Source of the DNA: Halioglobus sp.
GTDB taxonomy: Bacteria; Pseudomonadota; Gammaproteobacteria; Pseudomonadales; Halieaceae
Assembly (NCBI GenBank): GCA_002699145.1
Contig: PABK01000025.1
Coordinates: 1-43,894, forward strand
Length of the DNA: 43,894 nt
Direction: 5' to 3'
Of this stretch, positions 1-9,100 are shown one piece after another. Position 1 is the stretch's first letter, and each line of letters opens with the position of its first letter. The notes below the pieces were generated by a model. The model made no database searches and was not told the origin of the DNA. It saw nothing but the letters and a program-made list of their open reading frames with translations. The position numbers were made by a program, and so were the translations under genes.

Positions 1-425
1 GTCGCGAGCCCGAAAAAGCCCGGTCTCGCTCCACTCCCTCGGCGGCTGGTTTGCGAGGCCCGCCGCGACCACCCTCCCGCCTGACAACGAGAGTGAGAGG
101 AAGGAAGAGAACGCGAGAAGCAGGAGTGGAAAGCGAGAGGGAGTCAGGCAAACGCGTCGGAACTCAACAACGGTCGAGAAGCCAGGCAAATGCAACAGAA
201 CCCAACAGCGGCCGAGAAGCCAGGGTAAGCGAGAAGTCAGAAAGAAGTAAAACCCACCCGCAGCCCCCCACAGACTCCCCGTTCACGGCCGGGCGGTGGG
301 AAAAAGCGGCGCGGAACACTCTTGCTGGCGCCGAGGGAGTGGAGCGAGACGCATCTCCACGCGGCTCGCGACCGACCGAGGGCAGCCCGGAGGGTCGCCA
401 GTAGTGTGCAGCGCCGCTTTTTCCC
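1..425. repeat. Nested inverted repeats in a gene-free stretch
   Basis: No convincing coding gene is visible in 1-671. Three perfect inverted repeats are visible here: 1-10 with 363-372 (10 bp), 23-44 with 329-350 (22 bp), and 298-312 with 411-425 (15 bp). An imperfect 22-bp direct repeat (165-186 and 203-224, two mismatches) lies inside. The first two pairs are in register, so 1-44 and 329-372 look like the terminal inverted repeats of a roughly 370-bp unit that may extend left of the window. A short non-autonomous element (MITE-like) or a structured RNA are both possible. No transposase is visible. Confidence 0.5.
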
Positions 426-490
426 GGCGCGCGGCCGTTTCCTCGCGAAAACCCTCTGCAGACAAATGCGGGATTAAGCCAGTGCTTCCA

Positions 491-563
491 GGCCCGGGGC
501 GGAAACGCTTTCAGGCCGAGTATCTCGGCCTTCCGAGGCCAGAAAGCGTTTCCGCCCCGGGCC
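491..563. repeat. Long perfect hairpin downstream of the cco cluster
   Basis: A 22-bp perfect inverted repeat (491-512 against 542-563; core GGAAACGCTTTC / GAAAGCGTTTCC) encloses a second smaller hairpin (513-520 against 524-531). It lies about 110 bp past the end of the last gene of the minus-strand cco cluster. It could protect the 3' end of that transcript or act as a transcription barrier. There is no T tract, so it is not a canonical intrinsic terminator. Confidence 0.6.
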
Positions 564-636
564 AGAGCACCAGGCCTGTCAGGGCCAGAGAACCGCCCCT
601 GAAACGGCCAGAAAGCGTTTCCGCCCCGGGCCAGAG
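537..636. repeat. 31-bp direct repeat pair
   Basis: The same 31-bp sequence occurs at 537-567 and 606-636. It contains the right arm of the 491-563 hairpin, so the left arm (491-512) can pair with either copy. Two alternative hairpins are therefore possible. The unit may be a dispersed genomic repeat; only a genome-wide count could show that. Confidence 0.6.
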
Positions 637-671
637 AACTGCCCCAGGCAAGCGTGAGCGCCCCAGGACCG

Positions 672-1382
672 TCACCCGGCCCCATGCGCGGCCCCATGCA
701 CGTGCTGCAGGCCGTGACCGGAATGATCGTGTCCCCGGTGCTGCGTCGCGATGTAGACGGTCCATACGCCGGAGAGAATCAACAGGACGCCGATTGCCAC
801 GACCAGCCTCCGCCGCCGCAGCAGTTGCTGTACCCGCTGCGCGCCGAAGCTGACCGAGAGCATCGCCGGCAGGGTGCCAAGGCCGAAAAACAGCATCAGC
901 GTGGCCGCGCTGGCGGCGTCGCCGCTGCTGCCGGCCCAGGCCAGGCTGCTGTAGATCAGGCCGCAGGGCATCAGGCCCCAGCACAGTCCGAGGGCCAGGG
1001 ACTGGTACCAGTGGCGCGGCGGCAGCAAGGGCGCAGCGAGGCGCTGCACCGGCCGCCACAGCGCGGCGCCGGCGCGCTCCAGGGCCATCATGCCGCGCCA
1101 CCAGCCGGCGACGTACAGGCCCATACCGACCAGCAGGAACCCCGCCAGGTAGCGCAGGCCGAGGGTCCAGGAGGTGAGATCGATACTGCCGGCGGCCAGG
1201 CCCAACAGTGCGCCGAGCAGGACGTAACTGGCGATGCGCCCGCCGTGGTAGCACAGGGTCAGCGTACTGCCGGCGCCGCCCAGGTTTAGCGCGGCTGCCA
1301 TGCCGCCGCACATCCCCAGGCAGTGGCCGGCGCCGGCCAGCCCCAGCAACAGTGCGCTGCCTGCCTGGGCGGGCTCGATCAC
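672..1382 (-). CDS. Sulfite exporter TauE/SafE-like membrane protein with His-rich tail
   Basis: The 236-residue protein is mostly hydrophobic, with about six predicted membrane segments. It has the GHCLGMCGGM signature near residue 20 and a second Met/Cys/Pro motif (GLMPCGLIYSS) near residue 135. This matches the short TauE/SafE-related proteins commonly encoded next to ccoI and ccoS. The last 25 or so residues carry seven histidines, a likely metal-binding tail. It overlaps ccoS by 4 bp, so the two are probably translationally coupled. A role in copper handling for cbb3 oxidase assembly is inferred from position and the Met/Cys/His residues; sulfite export is only the family name. Confidence 0.85.
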   Translation of the reverse strand: MIEPAQAGSALLLGLAGAGHCLGMCGGMAAALNLGGAGSTLTLCYHGGRIASYVLLGALLGLAAGSIDLTSWTLGLRYLAGFLLVGMGLYVAGWWRGMMALERAGAALWRPVQRLAAPLLPPRHWYQSLALGLCWGLMPCGLIYSSLAWAGSSGDAASAATLMLFFGLGTLPAMLSVSFGAQRVQQLLRRRRLVVAIGVLLILSGVWTVYIATQHRGHDHSGHGLQHVHGAAHGAG

Positions 1383-1561
1383 CGCGACTCCTGTCCGTCG
1401 GTTTTGTCGGCGGGGGGGGAAGGCTCCTCATCGGCGAGAATACGCCAGGCCTCCTTGTCGAGGTCGTCGTACTGCCCACTGCCAATGGCCCACAACAGCA
1501 GGCGTATGCCGATCGCGCAGAACAACAGGGCAATGGGTATCAACAGGTAGAGACTTTCCAC
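1379..1561 (-). CDS. ccoS: cbb3 oxidase maturation protein CcoS
   Basis: The 60-residue protein has a single N-terminal membrane helix (about residues 4-26) and then an acidic tail containing the GQYDDLDKEAWRIL stretch typical of CcoS. CcoS is required for cofactor insertion into cbb3 oxidase in bacteria where it has been studied. It lies directly downstream of ccoI with a gap of only 3 bp, which supports one transcript. Length and motif fit the family well. Confidence 0.93.
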   Translation of the reverse strand: MESLYLLIPIALLFCAIGIRLLLWAIGSGQYDDLDKEAWRILADEEPSPPADKTDGQESR

Positions 1562-1564
1562 GGC

Positions 1565-4006
1565 CTAGCTCCCTCCGGGTTTGCCCGTGTTCAGGCGCAG
1601 CGAATTGGCCACGACCAGCAGGGAGCTCAGGGACATGCCCAGCGCGGCCGCCCAGGGGGGCACCAGGCCCATTGCCGCCAGGGGGATGGCGCAGGCGTTG
1701 TAGGTGAGCGCCCAGGCGATATTTTGCCACACGACACGACGACAGCGGCGCGTCAGTTGCAGCGCTTCCAGCACCTTGTCCAGGCCGCCGCGCAGTATGA
1801 CGAAATCGGCCTGGGTCCGGGCCAGGTCCGTGGCGCCGGCCACCGCCATCGAGGTGTCGGCCCTGGCCAGCACCGGCGCGTCGTTGAGCCCGTCGCCGAT
1901 CATACACACCTGCGCGCCCCCGGCCTGCAGCTGCGCCACGCGTTGCTCTTTCTGTTGCGGACTCTGGCCCACGCGCACGCTGTCAAAACCCAGTTGCGCG
2001 GCGAGTCGGGAAGCGCGGGCAGAGCTGTCCCCGGTGAGCAGTTCCAGCGCCAATCCCCATTGCCGGGCACGGCCAGTGACCGCGGCGCACTCGGGGCGCA
2101 GCGGATCGGACAGGCCGATCCAGGCCAGCGGAACGCCAGCGCGAACCAGCGCTACCCACAGCAGCTCATCCTGTGGCGGCGGGGGCAGGGTGGGCGCGAT
2201 CTCACGGCAGAAGGCCGCGCTGCCCATACGCCACTCCTCGCCCTCCAGCTGCGCCTGCAGGCCGGCGCCGGGTACCTGCCGCACGGCGGTAACATTGCGC
2301 GCGGGCCGCCACTGGAGAAACGCCGCGGCCAGGGGGTGGGTGGAGTGTTGTTGCAGTGCGGCGGCCAGCGCCAGTATCCGCGACTCGTCCAGTGCATCCA
2401 GCGGCAGGCAGCGCGCCACCGCCAGTTCGCCGCGGGTCAACGTGCCGGTCTTGTCGAACAACAGGTGGGTGCAGCGTGGCAGCGTTTCCAGTGCGTCCTC
2501 GCCGCGCACCAGGATGCCGCGCCTGCGCAGCGCCGCAGCGGCGCTGGCCAGTGCGGCGGGCATGGCCAGCGCCAGCGCGCAGGGGCAACTGATGACCAAC
2601 ACCGAGAGGGTGACCCACAGCGCCCGCTGCGGGTCGATCTGCCACCAGGCCAGGGCAGTGGCGGTCGCCAGCAGCAGGATGCCCGCGGTAAAGCCTGCGG
2701 CGACGCGGTCAGCCAGGCGCACCAGCGCGGGCTTGTGCCCGCCCGCCTGCTCCACGCAAGCTTGCAGTGCGGCCAGGCGGCTGTCGGCGTAGCCTCCCAG
2801 GGCGCGCGCCTGCAGGTTGGCCTGCAGGTTCACTGTACCCGCAAAAACCGTGTCTCCGGGGGCCACGTCGCGCGGCCTGTGTTCGCCACTGAAGGCGTCC
2901 TCGCGCACCGCACTGTCTCCGTCCAGCACGCAGGCATCCACCGGCACCGCGGTGCCGGCGCGCAACAGGATCGTGTCGCCTGCACACAGGTGCACCCGGG
3001 GTGTTGACTGCCACTGACCGTCGCGCAGAACGGGCACCGCGGCGGGGAGAGTGTCTTCGGCCTCCTGCCAGGGCAGGTCGTTGCGCATGCGTGCGCGCTT
3101 CTCCAGGTAGCGGCCGAGTAGCAGGAAAAAGGTGAACATCACCACCGAATCGAAATACACCTGACCGCTGCCACTCAACGTCGCCCAGGTGCTGGCCGCG
3201 AACGCCAGGCCGATCGCCAGCGCCACGGGCAGGTCCATCACCAGCGCGCCGCGGCGCAGATGGCGCCATGCGGTGCTGAAAAACGGGCGCGCGGAATACA
3301 GCACCACGAATGTGGCCAGCGGCAGGCTGCCCCAGCGCAGCAGGTCGGTGTAGTGTGCCTGCATGCCCTGGATGTCGCCGGCGTGGAGCGCAATGGCGAA
3401 CATGCCCACCTGCATCATGCCCAGCGCCGCCACACCCAGGCGACGCAGGTCGTCGCGCATTTCCTCTGTTTGCAACTCGCGCCGCGCCGCCTGGTGGAAG
3501 GGCCTGGCGCTGTAACCGAGCGCATCGAGGTGCGCGAAGATGTCGCTGGCGCGCAGTTGCGCGGGGTCGTAGCGCAGCTCCAGGCGACCCTGCTGCAGGT
3601 TGACCCGCGCCTGCTCAACACCCGGCAGCGCGGACAGTGAACGCTCGATCAGCCAGGTGCAGGCCGCGCAATTCATGCCGCCGACCAACAGTTCGGCCTC
3701 TACCCGGTCGCCGCTGTCGCGACAGAAGCGGGCGGCGACCTGTGGATCGTCGTAGACCGCGAATTCCTGCCTGCGCAGCTTGTCGCCGGGTTCGTAGCGT
3801 TCGTTGAAGGCAGTGCGTTGCCGGTAAAAGCTGTCCAGTCCGCTGGCGCAGATCAGTCCCGCCACCGCCTGGCAGCCAGGGCAGCACATGGCCTGATCCA
3901 CTCCGTCGATAGTGACATGGATGTCGATGCCCGGCGGCACCGGCTCGCCGCAGTGGTAGCAGGTGCACTCGGCGGCCTGTGCAGCGGGTTCAGGGGGTGC
4001 GTTCAT
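1565..4006 (-). CDS. ccoI: Copper-translocating P-type ATPase CcoI (FixI)
   Basis: An 813-residue P1B-type ATPase that exports copper for the cbb3 oxidase assembly route. It begins with a Cys-rich metal site (C14-x-C16, C19, C41-C42-x2-C45), then a heavy-metal domain with GMNCAAC (C113, C116), the transmembrane CPC motif at 474-476, the phosphorylated aspartate D518 in DKTGT, and a GDGLNDAP hinge. The start at 4006 is chosen because the Cys-rich domain begins just after it. The frame stays open further upstream, but that part runs across ccoH and looks like shadow sequence. The 5' end overlaps ccoH by 17 bp. Confidence 0.95.
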   Translation of the reverse strand: MNAPPEPAAQAAECTCYHCGEPVPPGIDIHVTIDGVDQAMCCPGCQAVAGLICASGLDSFYRQRTAFNERYEPGDKLRRQEFAVYDDPQVAARFCRDSGDRVEAELLVGGMNCAACTWLIERSLSALPGVEQARVNLQQGRLELRYDPAQLRASDIFAHLDALGYSARPFHQAARRELQTEEMRDDLRRLGVAALGMMQVGMFAIALHAGDIQGMQAHYTDLLRWGSLPLATFVVLYSARPFFSTAWRHLRRGALVMDLPVALAIGLAFAASTWATLSGSGQVYFDSVVMFTFFLLLGRYLEKRARMRNDLPWQEAEDTLPAAVPVLRDGQWQSTPRVHLCAGDTILLRAGTAVPVDACVLDGDSAVREDAFSGEHRPRDVAPGDTVFAGTVNLQANLQARALGGYADSRLAALQACVEQAGGHKPALVRLADRVAAGFTAGILLLATATALAWWQIDPQRALWVTLSVLVISCPCALALAMPAALASAAAALRRRGILVRGEDALETLPRCTHLLFDKTGTLTRGELAVARCLPLDALDESRILALAAALQQHSTHPLAAAFLQWRPARNVTAVRQVPGAGLQAQLEGEEWRMGSAAFCREIAPTLPPPPQDELLWVALVRAGVPLAWIGLSDPLRPECAAVTGRARQWGLALELLTGDSSARASRLAAQLGFDSVRVGQSPQQKEQRVAQLQAGGAQVCMIGDGLNDAPVLARADTSMAVAGATDLARTQADFVILRGGLDKVLEALQLTRRCRRVVWQNIAWALTYNACAIPLAAMGLVPPWAAALGMSLSSLLVVANSLRLNTGKPGGS

Positions 4007-4484
4007 GGTCCAGGTCGGTGGCGCTGACGACGCCGTCGAGGCGCCACTGGCCATCGGCGGGCTGCAGCGCCCAGTGCCAGCGCGGGCCTGCCTCGCGCGG
4101 CAGGTGCGCCGCGTATTCTCCCGGCGCGATCGGCGACAATTCGACGCTGAAGTCGCTTTTCGCCTGCAGCGGATGGGACAGGTCCAGCCGCAGCGTGCCG
4201 TAGTCTCCCGGCGGCTGCAGCCGCAGGTGGGCGCTGTCCCGACCCAGTCGCAGTATCGCCTGCAGGCCCAATTGCTGCGCTCGCTGTTGTTTCTCCAGCC
4301 GACGGTTGATGGCCAGGCCATCCCTGTAGTACTCGTCGACGACGAGGTCGTCGGCGCCGCGCTGGGCGATCACCAGCGTGCCGATGGCTGCGACCACCAC
4401 GGTGCCCGGCAGGGCGATGAGGAACCAGGGCCAGAACTGCCGGTACCAGGGCAGCAGGTCAGTGCCGGGGAGTGCGGGTTTCAT
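3990..4484 (-). CDS. ccoH: FixH/CcoH family assembly protein
   Basis: The 164-residue protein has one N-terminal transmembrane helix (about residues 16-39), followed by the VVDEYYRDGLAINR sequence characteristic of FixH/CcoH and a periplasmic domain. CcoH is needed for stable assembly of the cbb3 oxidase and works with CcoI. Its start overlaps the stop of ccoG by 1 bp, and its end overlaps ccoI. Confidence 0.93.
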   Translation of the reverse strand: MKPALPGTDLLPWYRQFWPWFLIALPGTVVVAAIGTLVIAQRGADDLVVDEYYRDGLAINRRLEKQQRAQQLGLQAILRLGRDSAHLRLQPPGDYGTLRLDLSHPLQAKSDFSVELSPIAPGEYAAHLPREAGPRWHWALQPADGQWRLDGVVSATDLDHERTP

Positions 4485-5893
4485 TACAGCGGCCGCATGA
4501 AGCGCGATTCGGTGCTGGTCTGCAGGTCAGGCTCATCCGTCGCGCGCGCTCGAAAGTCTATCTTGTTGCTGGGACTCGTCAGTACCTCCGGCTGTGCGCG
4601 AACCCGTACGGTAATGCTGCGCAATTCCCCGGCATCCAGCGTGTACAGCGTGTCACCGACGATGCTGGCGCCCTCGACTCCGGACACGCTGATCTCGTAC
4701 TCGTGCATCGCCTCGTCCATATTCGCCAGTTGCAGGGTGTAGATATTCTCCAGCGCTCCACTATCGGTCGTGATGTACAGCTGATTGCGATCGCGAATAG
4801 CGCTCAGCTCCAGCGGCACGCGACTCAACATATGGTACCAGAACAGGCCGATCATCACCGTTAGCACCAGGCCGTAGCCGAGGATCCGCGGCCGCAGCCA
4901 ATGTGTTTTCTCCCCGGCCAGTTCCCGTTCACTGGTGTAGCGGATCAGGCCCCTGGGATAGTTCATTTTGTCCATTACGGAGTTGCAGGCGTCGATACAC
5001 AGGGCGCAGCCGATGCACTCGTACTGCAGGCCGTCGCGGATGTCGATACCAGTGGGGCAGACCTGTACGCAAAGCTCGCAGTTCACGCAGTCCCCCAGGT
5101 TGAGTTCGCGAGGATCAGCGTCGCGTTTGCGCGAGCCGCGTGGCTCACCACGCCCGGCATCGTAGGAGACGATCAGCGTATCGTGGTCGAACATTACCGA
5201 CTGGAACCGCGCGTAGGGGCACATGTACATGCACACCTGCTCACGCATCCAGCCCGCGTTGATGTAGGTGGCCAGGGTAAAAAACACCACCCATGACAGC
5301 GCCATCAGCGGCAGGTTGAAAGTCCACAGGTCTACCAGCAATTCGCGCGCGCCGTAGAAGTAGGCGACGAAAGTAAAGCCGGTGCAGTAGGCCACGAACA
5401 GCCAGGAGCCGTGTTTTAGTACCTTGCGTACTGCCTTGTGCGCGCTCCACGGCGCGGTGTCCAGGCGCATGCGTTGGTTGCGGTTGCCCTCGGTTTTTTG
5501 CTCCAGCCACATGAAAATACTGGTCCAGACGGTTTGCGGGCAGGTGTAGCCGCACCAGATCCTCCCGGCGAAGGTGGTCACGGCGAAGAGTGCAAAGGCC
5601 GCGATGATCAGCAGGAAAGCCAACATGGGAAAATCCTGTGGCCAGAACGTCAGCCCCAGTATGTGGAACTTGCGTTGCGGCAGGTCGAACAGCACCAGTT
5701 GGCGGCCGTCCCAGTACAGCCAGGGCACGATGAAGTAGCCGACCAGCAGTGGCCAGCCGGTGAACAGGCGCACGCGCTGGAAGAATCCCTCGATCTTGCG
5801 TGTGTAGATCTTCTCCCGGCGCTGGTAGAGGTCGATTTCGGCGACCTCCGCAGGGGCCACCTCCTTGAGGTCAATGTGTTCGGGGTCGGACAT
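4484..5893 (-). CDS. ccoG: Cytochrome c oxidase accessory protein CcoG (FixG/RdxA)
   Basis: A 469-residue polytopic membrane protein with two ferredoxin-like [4Fe-4S] motifs beginning at C269 (CVNCELCVQVC, then CIGCALCIDAC). A further CGYTCPQT motif lies in a membrane region, and the C-terminal part is an Ig-like FixG domain. CcoG is associated with copper reduction during cbb3 oxidase biogenesis. The start at 5893 (MSDPEHIDL) is preferred over an in-frame ATG nine codons upstream because CcoG proteins usually start near this acidic segment; neither start has a strong Shine-Dalgarno sequence. Confidence 0.94.
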   Translation of the reverse strand: MSDPEHIDLKEVAPAEVAEIDLYQRREKIYTRKIEGFFQRVRLFTGWPLLVGYFIVPWLYWDGRQLVLFDLPQRKFHILGLTFWPQDFPMLAFLLIIAAFALFAVTTFAGRIWCGYTCPQTVWTSIFMWLEQKTEGNRNQRMRLDTAPWSAHKAVRKVLKHGSWLFVAYCTGFTFVAYFYGARELLVDLWTFNLPLMALSWVVFFTLATYINAGWMREQVCMYMCPYARFQSVMFDHDTLIVSYDAGRGEPRGSRKRDADPRELNLGDCVNCELCVQVCPTGIDIRDGLQYECIGCALCIDACNSVMDKMNYPRGLIRYTSERELAGEKTHWLRPRILGYGLVLTVMIGLFWYHMLSRVPLELSAIRDRNQLYITTDSGALENIYTLQLANMDEAMHEYEISVSGVEGASIVGDTLYTLDAGELRSITVRVRAQPEVLTSPSNKIDFRARATDEPDLQTSTESRFMRPL

Positions 5894-5952
5894 TGGTTTG
5901 CATCGCCATGCCGGGAGCACCGCTGTCGCGGCGCCCGGCGTAAGTTGCTGCG

Positions 5953-6837
5953 CTAGCGGCCCAGGCCGTAAACGTAGGCAGTGAGTATGTGTATCTTGTC
6001 CTCGGTGAGGGTGTCGGCGAAAGCCGGCATCTTGCCGTGGCGTCCGGCGCGCAGCGTGTGAGCGATCTGCTCCCGCGTGCCGCCGTACAGCCAGATTCCA
6101 TTGGTGAGGTTGGGTGCGCCCAGGGCCTGGTTTCCGCTGGCGTCGGCGTTGTGGCAGGCGACGCAGTAAGTGGCGAAGTGCGCCGCGCCGGCCTCGGCCT
6201 GTTGCGCATCATAGTCCCTGCCGTTGAGTTGCATCAGGTACTCGGTGGTCGCACTGATGCCGTCCTCGCCGAGGATGCTGCCCCAGGCGGGCATTGCCGC
6301 CTGGCGGCCATTGACTAGGGTAGCCTTGATGGAAGCCGGGTCGCCGCCGTACAGCCAGTCATCGTCGGTCAGGTTGGGGAAGCCGTAGCTGCCCATCGCG
6401 TCGGCGCCGTGGCACTGTGCGCATTCGTTACCGAACATGCGCATGCCCATCTTGCGCACTGCCGTGTCATCGGCAATTTCCTCGACCGGCATTGCCAGGT
6501 AGCGGTCGCGCTCGGCGCGAAAACGCTCCTCGGCCTTGTCCACTCGCTGCTGGTACTGTTCGATCTGCGTCCAGCCCAGCAGTCCGGGGAGATTGCCCAG
6601 GCCGGGATACGCCAGCAGGTAAACCACGCCGAACACGATGGTGATGACGAACATGTAGAACCACCAGGCGGGCAGGGGATTGTCATACTCCTCGATACCG
6701 TCGTAGCTGTGCCCCGTGGTTTTCTCCGTGCTGTCCGGTTCGCGTTCACGTTTGCGGTTGGCAAAGAGAATCCAGGTGATCAGGATCAAGCTGACCGCGG
6801 TAAGGAGTATGATCCAGCCACTCCAGAAACTACTCAT
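5953..6837 (-). CDS. ccoP: cbb3 oxidase diheme subunit CcoP
   Basis: A 294-residue diheme cytochrome c subunit that delivers electrons to the oxidase. An N-terminal helix (about residues 7-26) and a second hydrophobic segment (about 58-78) anchor it. Two c-heme sites are visible, CAQCH at 139-143 and CVACH at 225-229, each followed by a methionine-containing MPAW/MPAF segment suitable as axial ligand. The start overlaps the end of ccoQ by 8 bp. Confidence 0.96.
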   Translation of the reverse strand: MSSFWSGWIILLTAVSLILITWILFANRKREREPDSTEKTTGHSYDGIEEYDNPLPAWWFYMFVITIVFGVVYLLAYPGLGNLPGLLGWTQIEQYQQRVDKAEERFRAERDRYLAMPVEEIADDTAVRKMGMRMFGNECAQCHGADAMGSYGFPNLTDDDWLYGGDPASIKATLVNGRQAAMPAWGSILGEDGISATTEYLMQLNGRDYDAQQAEAGAAHFATYCVACHNADASGNQALGAPNLTNGIWLYGGTREQIAHTLRAGRHGKMPAFADTLTEDKIHILTAYVYGLGR

Positions 6838-7009
6838 CTCGCGATTCCTCCCGCATGGTCCGCTCGTTTATGTCTTCGTCCGCGAAAGGCAGGTTGGCTG
6901 CCTCGTCGAACTTTTTCTTGCGCTTGCTGCTCCAGGCCCAGATGCACAGGCCGATAAATGCCGCCATGAGAAACGCGGTACTGATGCCGCGAAGGTCGTT
7001 GATATCCAT
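6830..7009 (-). CDS. ccoQ: cbb3 oxidase small subunit CcoQ
   Basis: A 59-residue reading frame, [10 protein letters not shown]..., fills the space between ccoO and ccoP. It has one membrane helix (about residues 10-27), then WSSKRKKKFDEAANLPF, which matches the FixQ/CcoQ pattern of a basic patch after the helix. The ATG shares one base with the TGA of ccoO and the stop lies inside the ccoP start, so all three genes are tightly coupled. CcoQ stabilises the interaction of CcoP with the catalytic core. Confidence 0.92.
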   Translation of the reverse strand: MDINDLRGISTAFLMAAFIGLCIWAWSSKRKKKFDEAANLPFADEDINERTMREESRDE

Positions 7010-7617
7010 CAGCGTCGCGCCTTCAGCAGGGTGCCCAATTGTTGCAGGTAGGCGACCACCGCGTCGATTTCCTTGCGTCCGGCCACGGCCTCCGCCGCGG
7101 CGGCGATGTCTTCATCGGAGTAGGGCACCCCGACAGCGCGCAGCGCGGCCATCTTGGCCCCTGTCGACTTGCCATCCAGCTCGTTCTCGAACAGCCAGGG
7201 GAACGCGGGCATATTGGATTCAGGCACCACATCCCGCGGGTTGTAGAGGTGCGCGCGATGCCAGGCGTCGCTGTAGCGCCCACCCACACGGGCGAGGTCC
7301 GGGCCGGTGCGTTTGGAGCCCCACAGGAACGGGTGGTCGTAGACGAACTCGCCGGCGACAGAATAGTGGCCGTAGCGCTCTGTCTCGGCGCGCAGCGGGC
7401 GGATCATCTGCGAATGGCAGGTGTTGCAGCCCTCGCGGATATAAATGTCGCGCCCCTCCAGCTCCAGTGCGGGCAACGGTTCAAGCCCACTGATCGGCTC
7501 ATTGACCTGGCTGGAGAAAAGCAGTGGGACCAGTTCCACCAGTGTGCCGAAGCTGATGGCGACGATGATGAGAACGATCATCACGCCGATATTCTTTTCA
7601 ACCTTGTCGTGATTCAT
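7009..7617 (-). CDS. ccoO: cbb3 oxidase monoheme subunit CcoO
   Basis: A 202-residue monoheme cytochrome c. An N-terminal anchor (about residues 12-34) precedes the heme-binding CNTCH at 64-68 with the family-typical sequence [17 protein letters not shown] distal [11 protein letters not shown] segment supplies the axial methionine. It transfers electrons from CcoP to CcoN. It starts 11 bp after the end of ccoN. Confidence 0.97.
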   Translation of the reverse strand: MNHDKVEKNIGVMIVLIIVAISFGTLVELVPLLFSSQVNEPISGLEPLPALELEGRDIYIREGCNTCHSQMIRPLRAETERYGHYSVAGEFVYDHPFLWGSKRTGPDLARVGGRYSDAWHRAHLYNPRDVVPESNMPAFPWLFENELDGKSTGAKMAALRAVGVPYSDEDIAAAAEAVAGRKEIDAVVAYLQQLGTLLKARR

Positions 7618-7628
7618 GGTCGGCTCCC

Positions 7629-9068
7629 CTATGCCGGGCTTGGGTCGGCCACTGACGGCTGTGCCGCCACATCGCGACGTGTCGTCATGTAAACGTTGTA
7701 GGCCATAACCAGCATGCCAGCGAAGAAGATCGTGCCGCCGATCATGCGCACCACGTAGCCGGGGTGGCTGGCGGCCACTGATTCAGCAAAGGTGTAGGTC
7801 AGTGTGCCGTCCTGGTTGTAAGCGCGCCACATCAGGCCCTGCATGATGCCGTTGACCCACATGGAGGCAACGTATAACACCGTGCCAATGGTGGACATCC
7901 AGAAGTGCACATTGATGAGGTCGATACTGTACATACGCTCCTTGCCGAAAAGGATGGGGATGAGGTGGTAAAGGGACCCGATCGAGATCATCGCTACCCA
8001 GCCCAGTGCGCCGGAGTGTACGTGACCTATCGTCCAGTCAGTGTAATGGGACAGCGCGTTGACCGTCTTGATCGACATCATCGGACCTTCGAAAGTCGAC
8101 ATGCCGTAAAAAGACAGGCTGACCACGAGAAAGCGCAGAATCGGGTCCGTGCGCAGTTTGTCCCAGGCGCCGGAGAGGGTCATCATGCCGTTGATCATGC
8201 CGCCCCAGGAGGGCGCCAGCAGGATCAGGGACATCACCATGCCCAGGCTCTGCGCCCAGTCGGGCAGCGCCGTGTAGTGCAGGTGATGTGGTCCGGCCCA
8301 GATATAGACCGCGACCAGGGCCCAGAAATGCACGATGCTCAGGCGGTAGGAGTACACCGGGCGTTCGGCCTGCTTGGGCACGAAGTAGTACATCATGCCC
8401 AGGAAGCCCGCGGTCAGGAAGAAACCCACCGCGTTGTGGCCGTACCACCACTGCACCATGGCGTCGACGGTGCCGGAGTAGATGGAATAGGACTTGGTGA
8501 GGGTAACCGGTATCGCCATGCTGTTGATGATATGCAGCACGGCCACGGTGATAATGAAGCCACCGAGAAACCAGTTGGCGACGTAGATATGCTCGGTTCT
8601 GCGTTTCATGATGGTGCCGAAGAACACCACGGCGTACGCCACCCACACCACGGCGATCAATATGTCGATGGGCCATTCCAGTTCCGCGTATTCCTTGGAC
8701 GAGGTCAGGCCCATGGGCAGGGTGATCGCGGCGGCGACGATAACCAGTTGCCAGCCCCAGAAGGTGAACGCAGCCAGCCCGTCCGAGACCAGGCGCGCCT
8801 GGCAGGTGCGCTGCACGATATAGTAGGAGGTGGCGAACAGCGCACTGCCGCCAAAAGCGAAAATGACCGCGTTGGTGTGCAGCGGCCGCAGGCGGCCGAA
8901 GTGAAACCAGGGCAGGTCGAAATTCAGGATTGGCCACGCCAGCTGCGCCGCGATGATCACGCCCACCAGCATGCCAACGATGCCCCAGACGACGGTCATG
9001 ATGGCGAACTGGCGCACCACCTTGTAGTTGTAGGTTGGGTGTTCCAGTGCGGTGTTCAACTCGCTCAT
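7629..9068 (-). CDS. ccoN: cbb3 oxidase catalytic subunit CcoN
   Basis: A 479-residue heme-copper oxidase subunit I with about 12 membrane helices. Family landmarks are [17 protein letters not shown] (low-spin heme ligand region), [19 protein letters not shown] (copper-B ligand and active-site tyrosine region) and [17 protein letters not shown] (proximal and heme-ligand histidines). It reduces oxygen to water with high affinity. It lies 32 bp after the Yip1-like gene. No Fnr/Anr-type TTGAT-N4-ATCAA site is visible immediately upstream, so its promoter could lie upstream of the preceding gene. Confidence 0.97.
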   Translation of the reverse strand: MSELNTALEHPTYNYKVVRQFAIMTVVWGIVGMLVGVIIAAQLAWPILNFDLPWFHFGRLRPLHTNAVIFAFGGSALFATSYYIVQRTCQARLVSDGLAAFTFWGWQLVIVAAAITLPMGLTSSKEYAELEWPIDILIAVVWVAYAVVFFGTIMKRRTEHIYVANWFLGGFIITVAVLHIINSMAIPVTLTKSYSIYSGTVDAMVQWWYGHNAVGFFLTAGFLGMMYYFVPKQAERPVYSYRLSIVHFWALVAVYIWAGPHHLHYTALPDWAQSLGMVMSLILLAPSWGGMINGMMTLSGAWDKLRTDPILRFLVVSLSFYGMSTFEGPMMSIKTVNALSHYTDWTIGHVHSGALGWVAMISIGSLYHLIPILFGKERMYSIDLINVHFWMSTIGTVLYVASMWVNGIMQGLMWRAYNQDGTLTYTFAESVAASHPGYVVRMIGGTIFFAGMLVMAYNVYMTTRRDVAAQPSVADPSPA

Positions 9069-9100
9069 TGCTCTCTATCCATCGGGTGTTGTTGGCGGCG

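Noticed and set aside
164-697. Minus-strand open frame of 177 codons at the left edge
   Set aside because: It translates through the inverted and direct repeats (the same GGNAFWP-type peptide recurs only because the DNA repeats), has no recognisable domain, and overlaps the end of the TauE/SafE-like gene.
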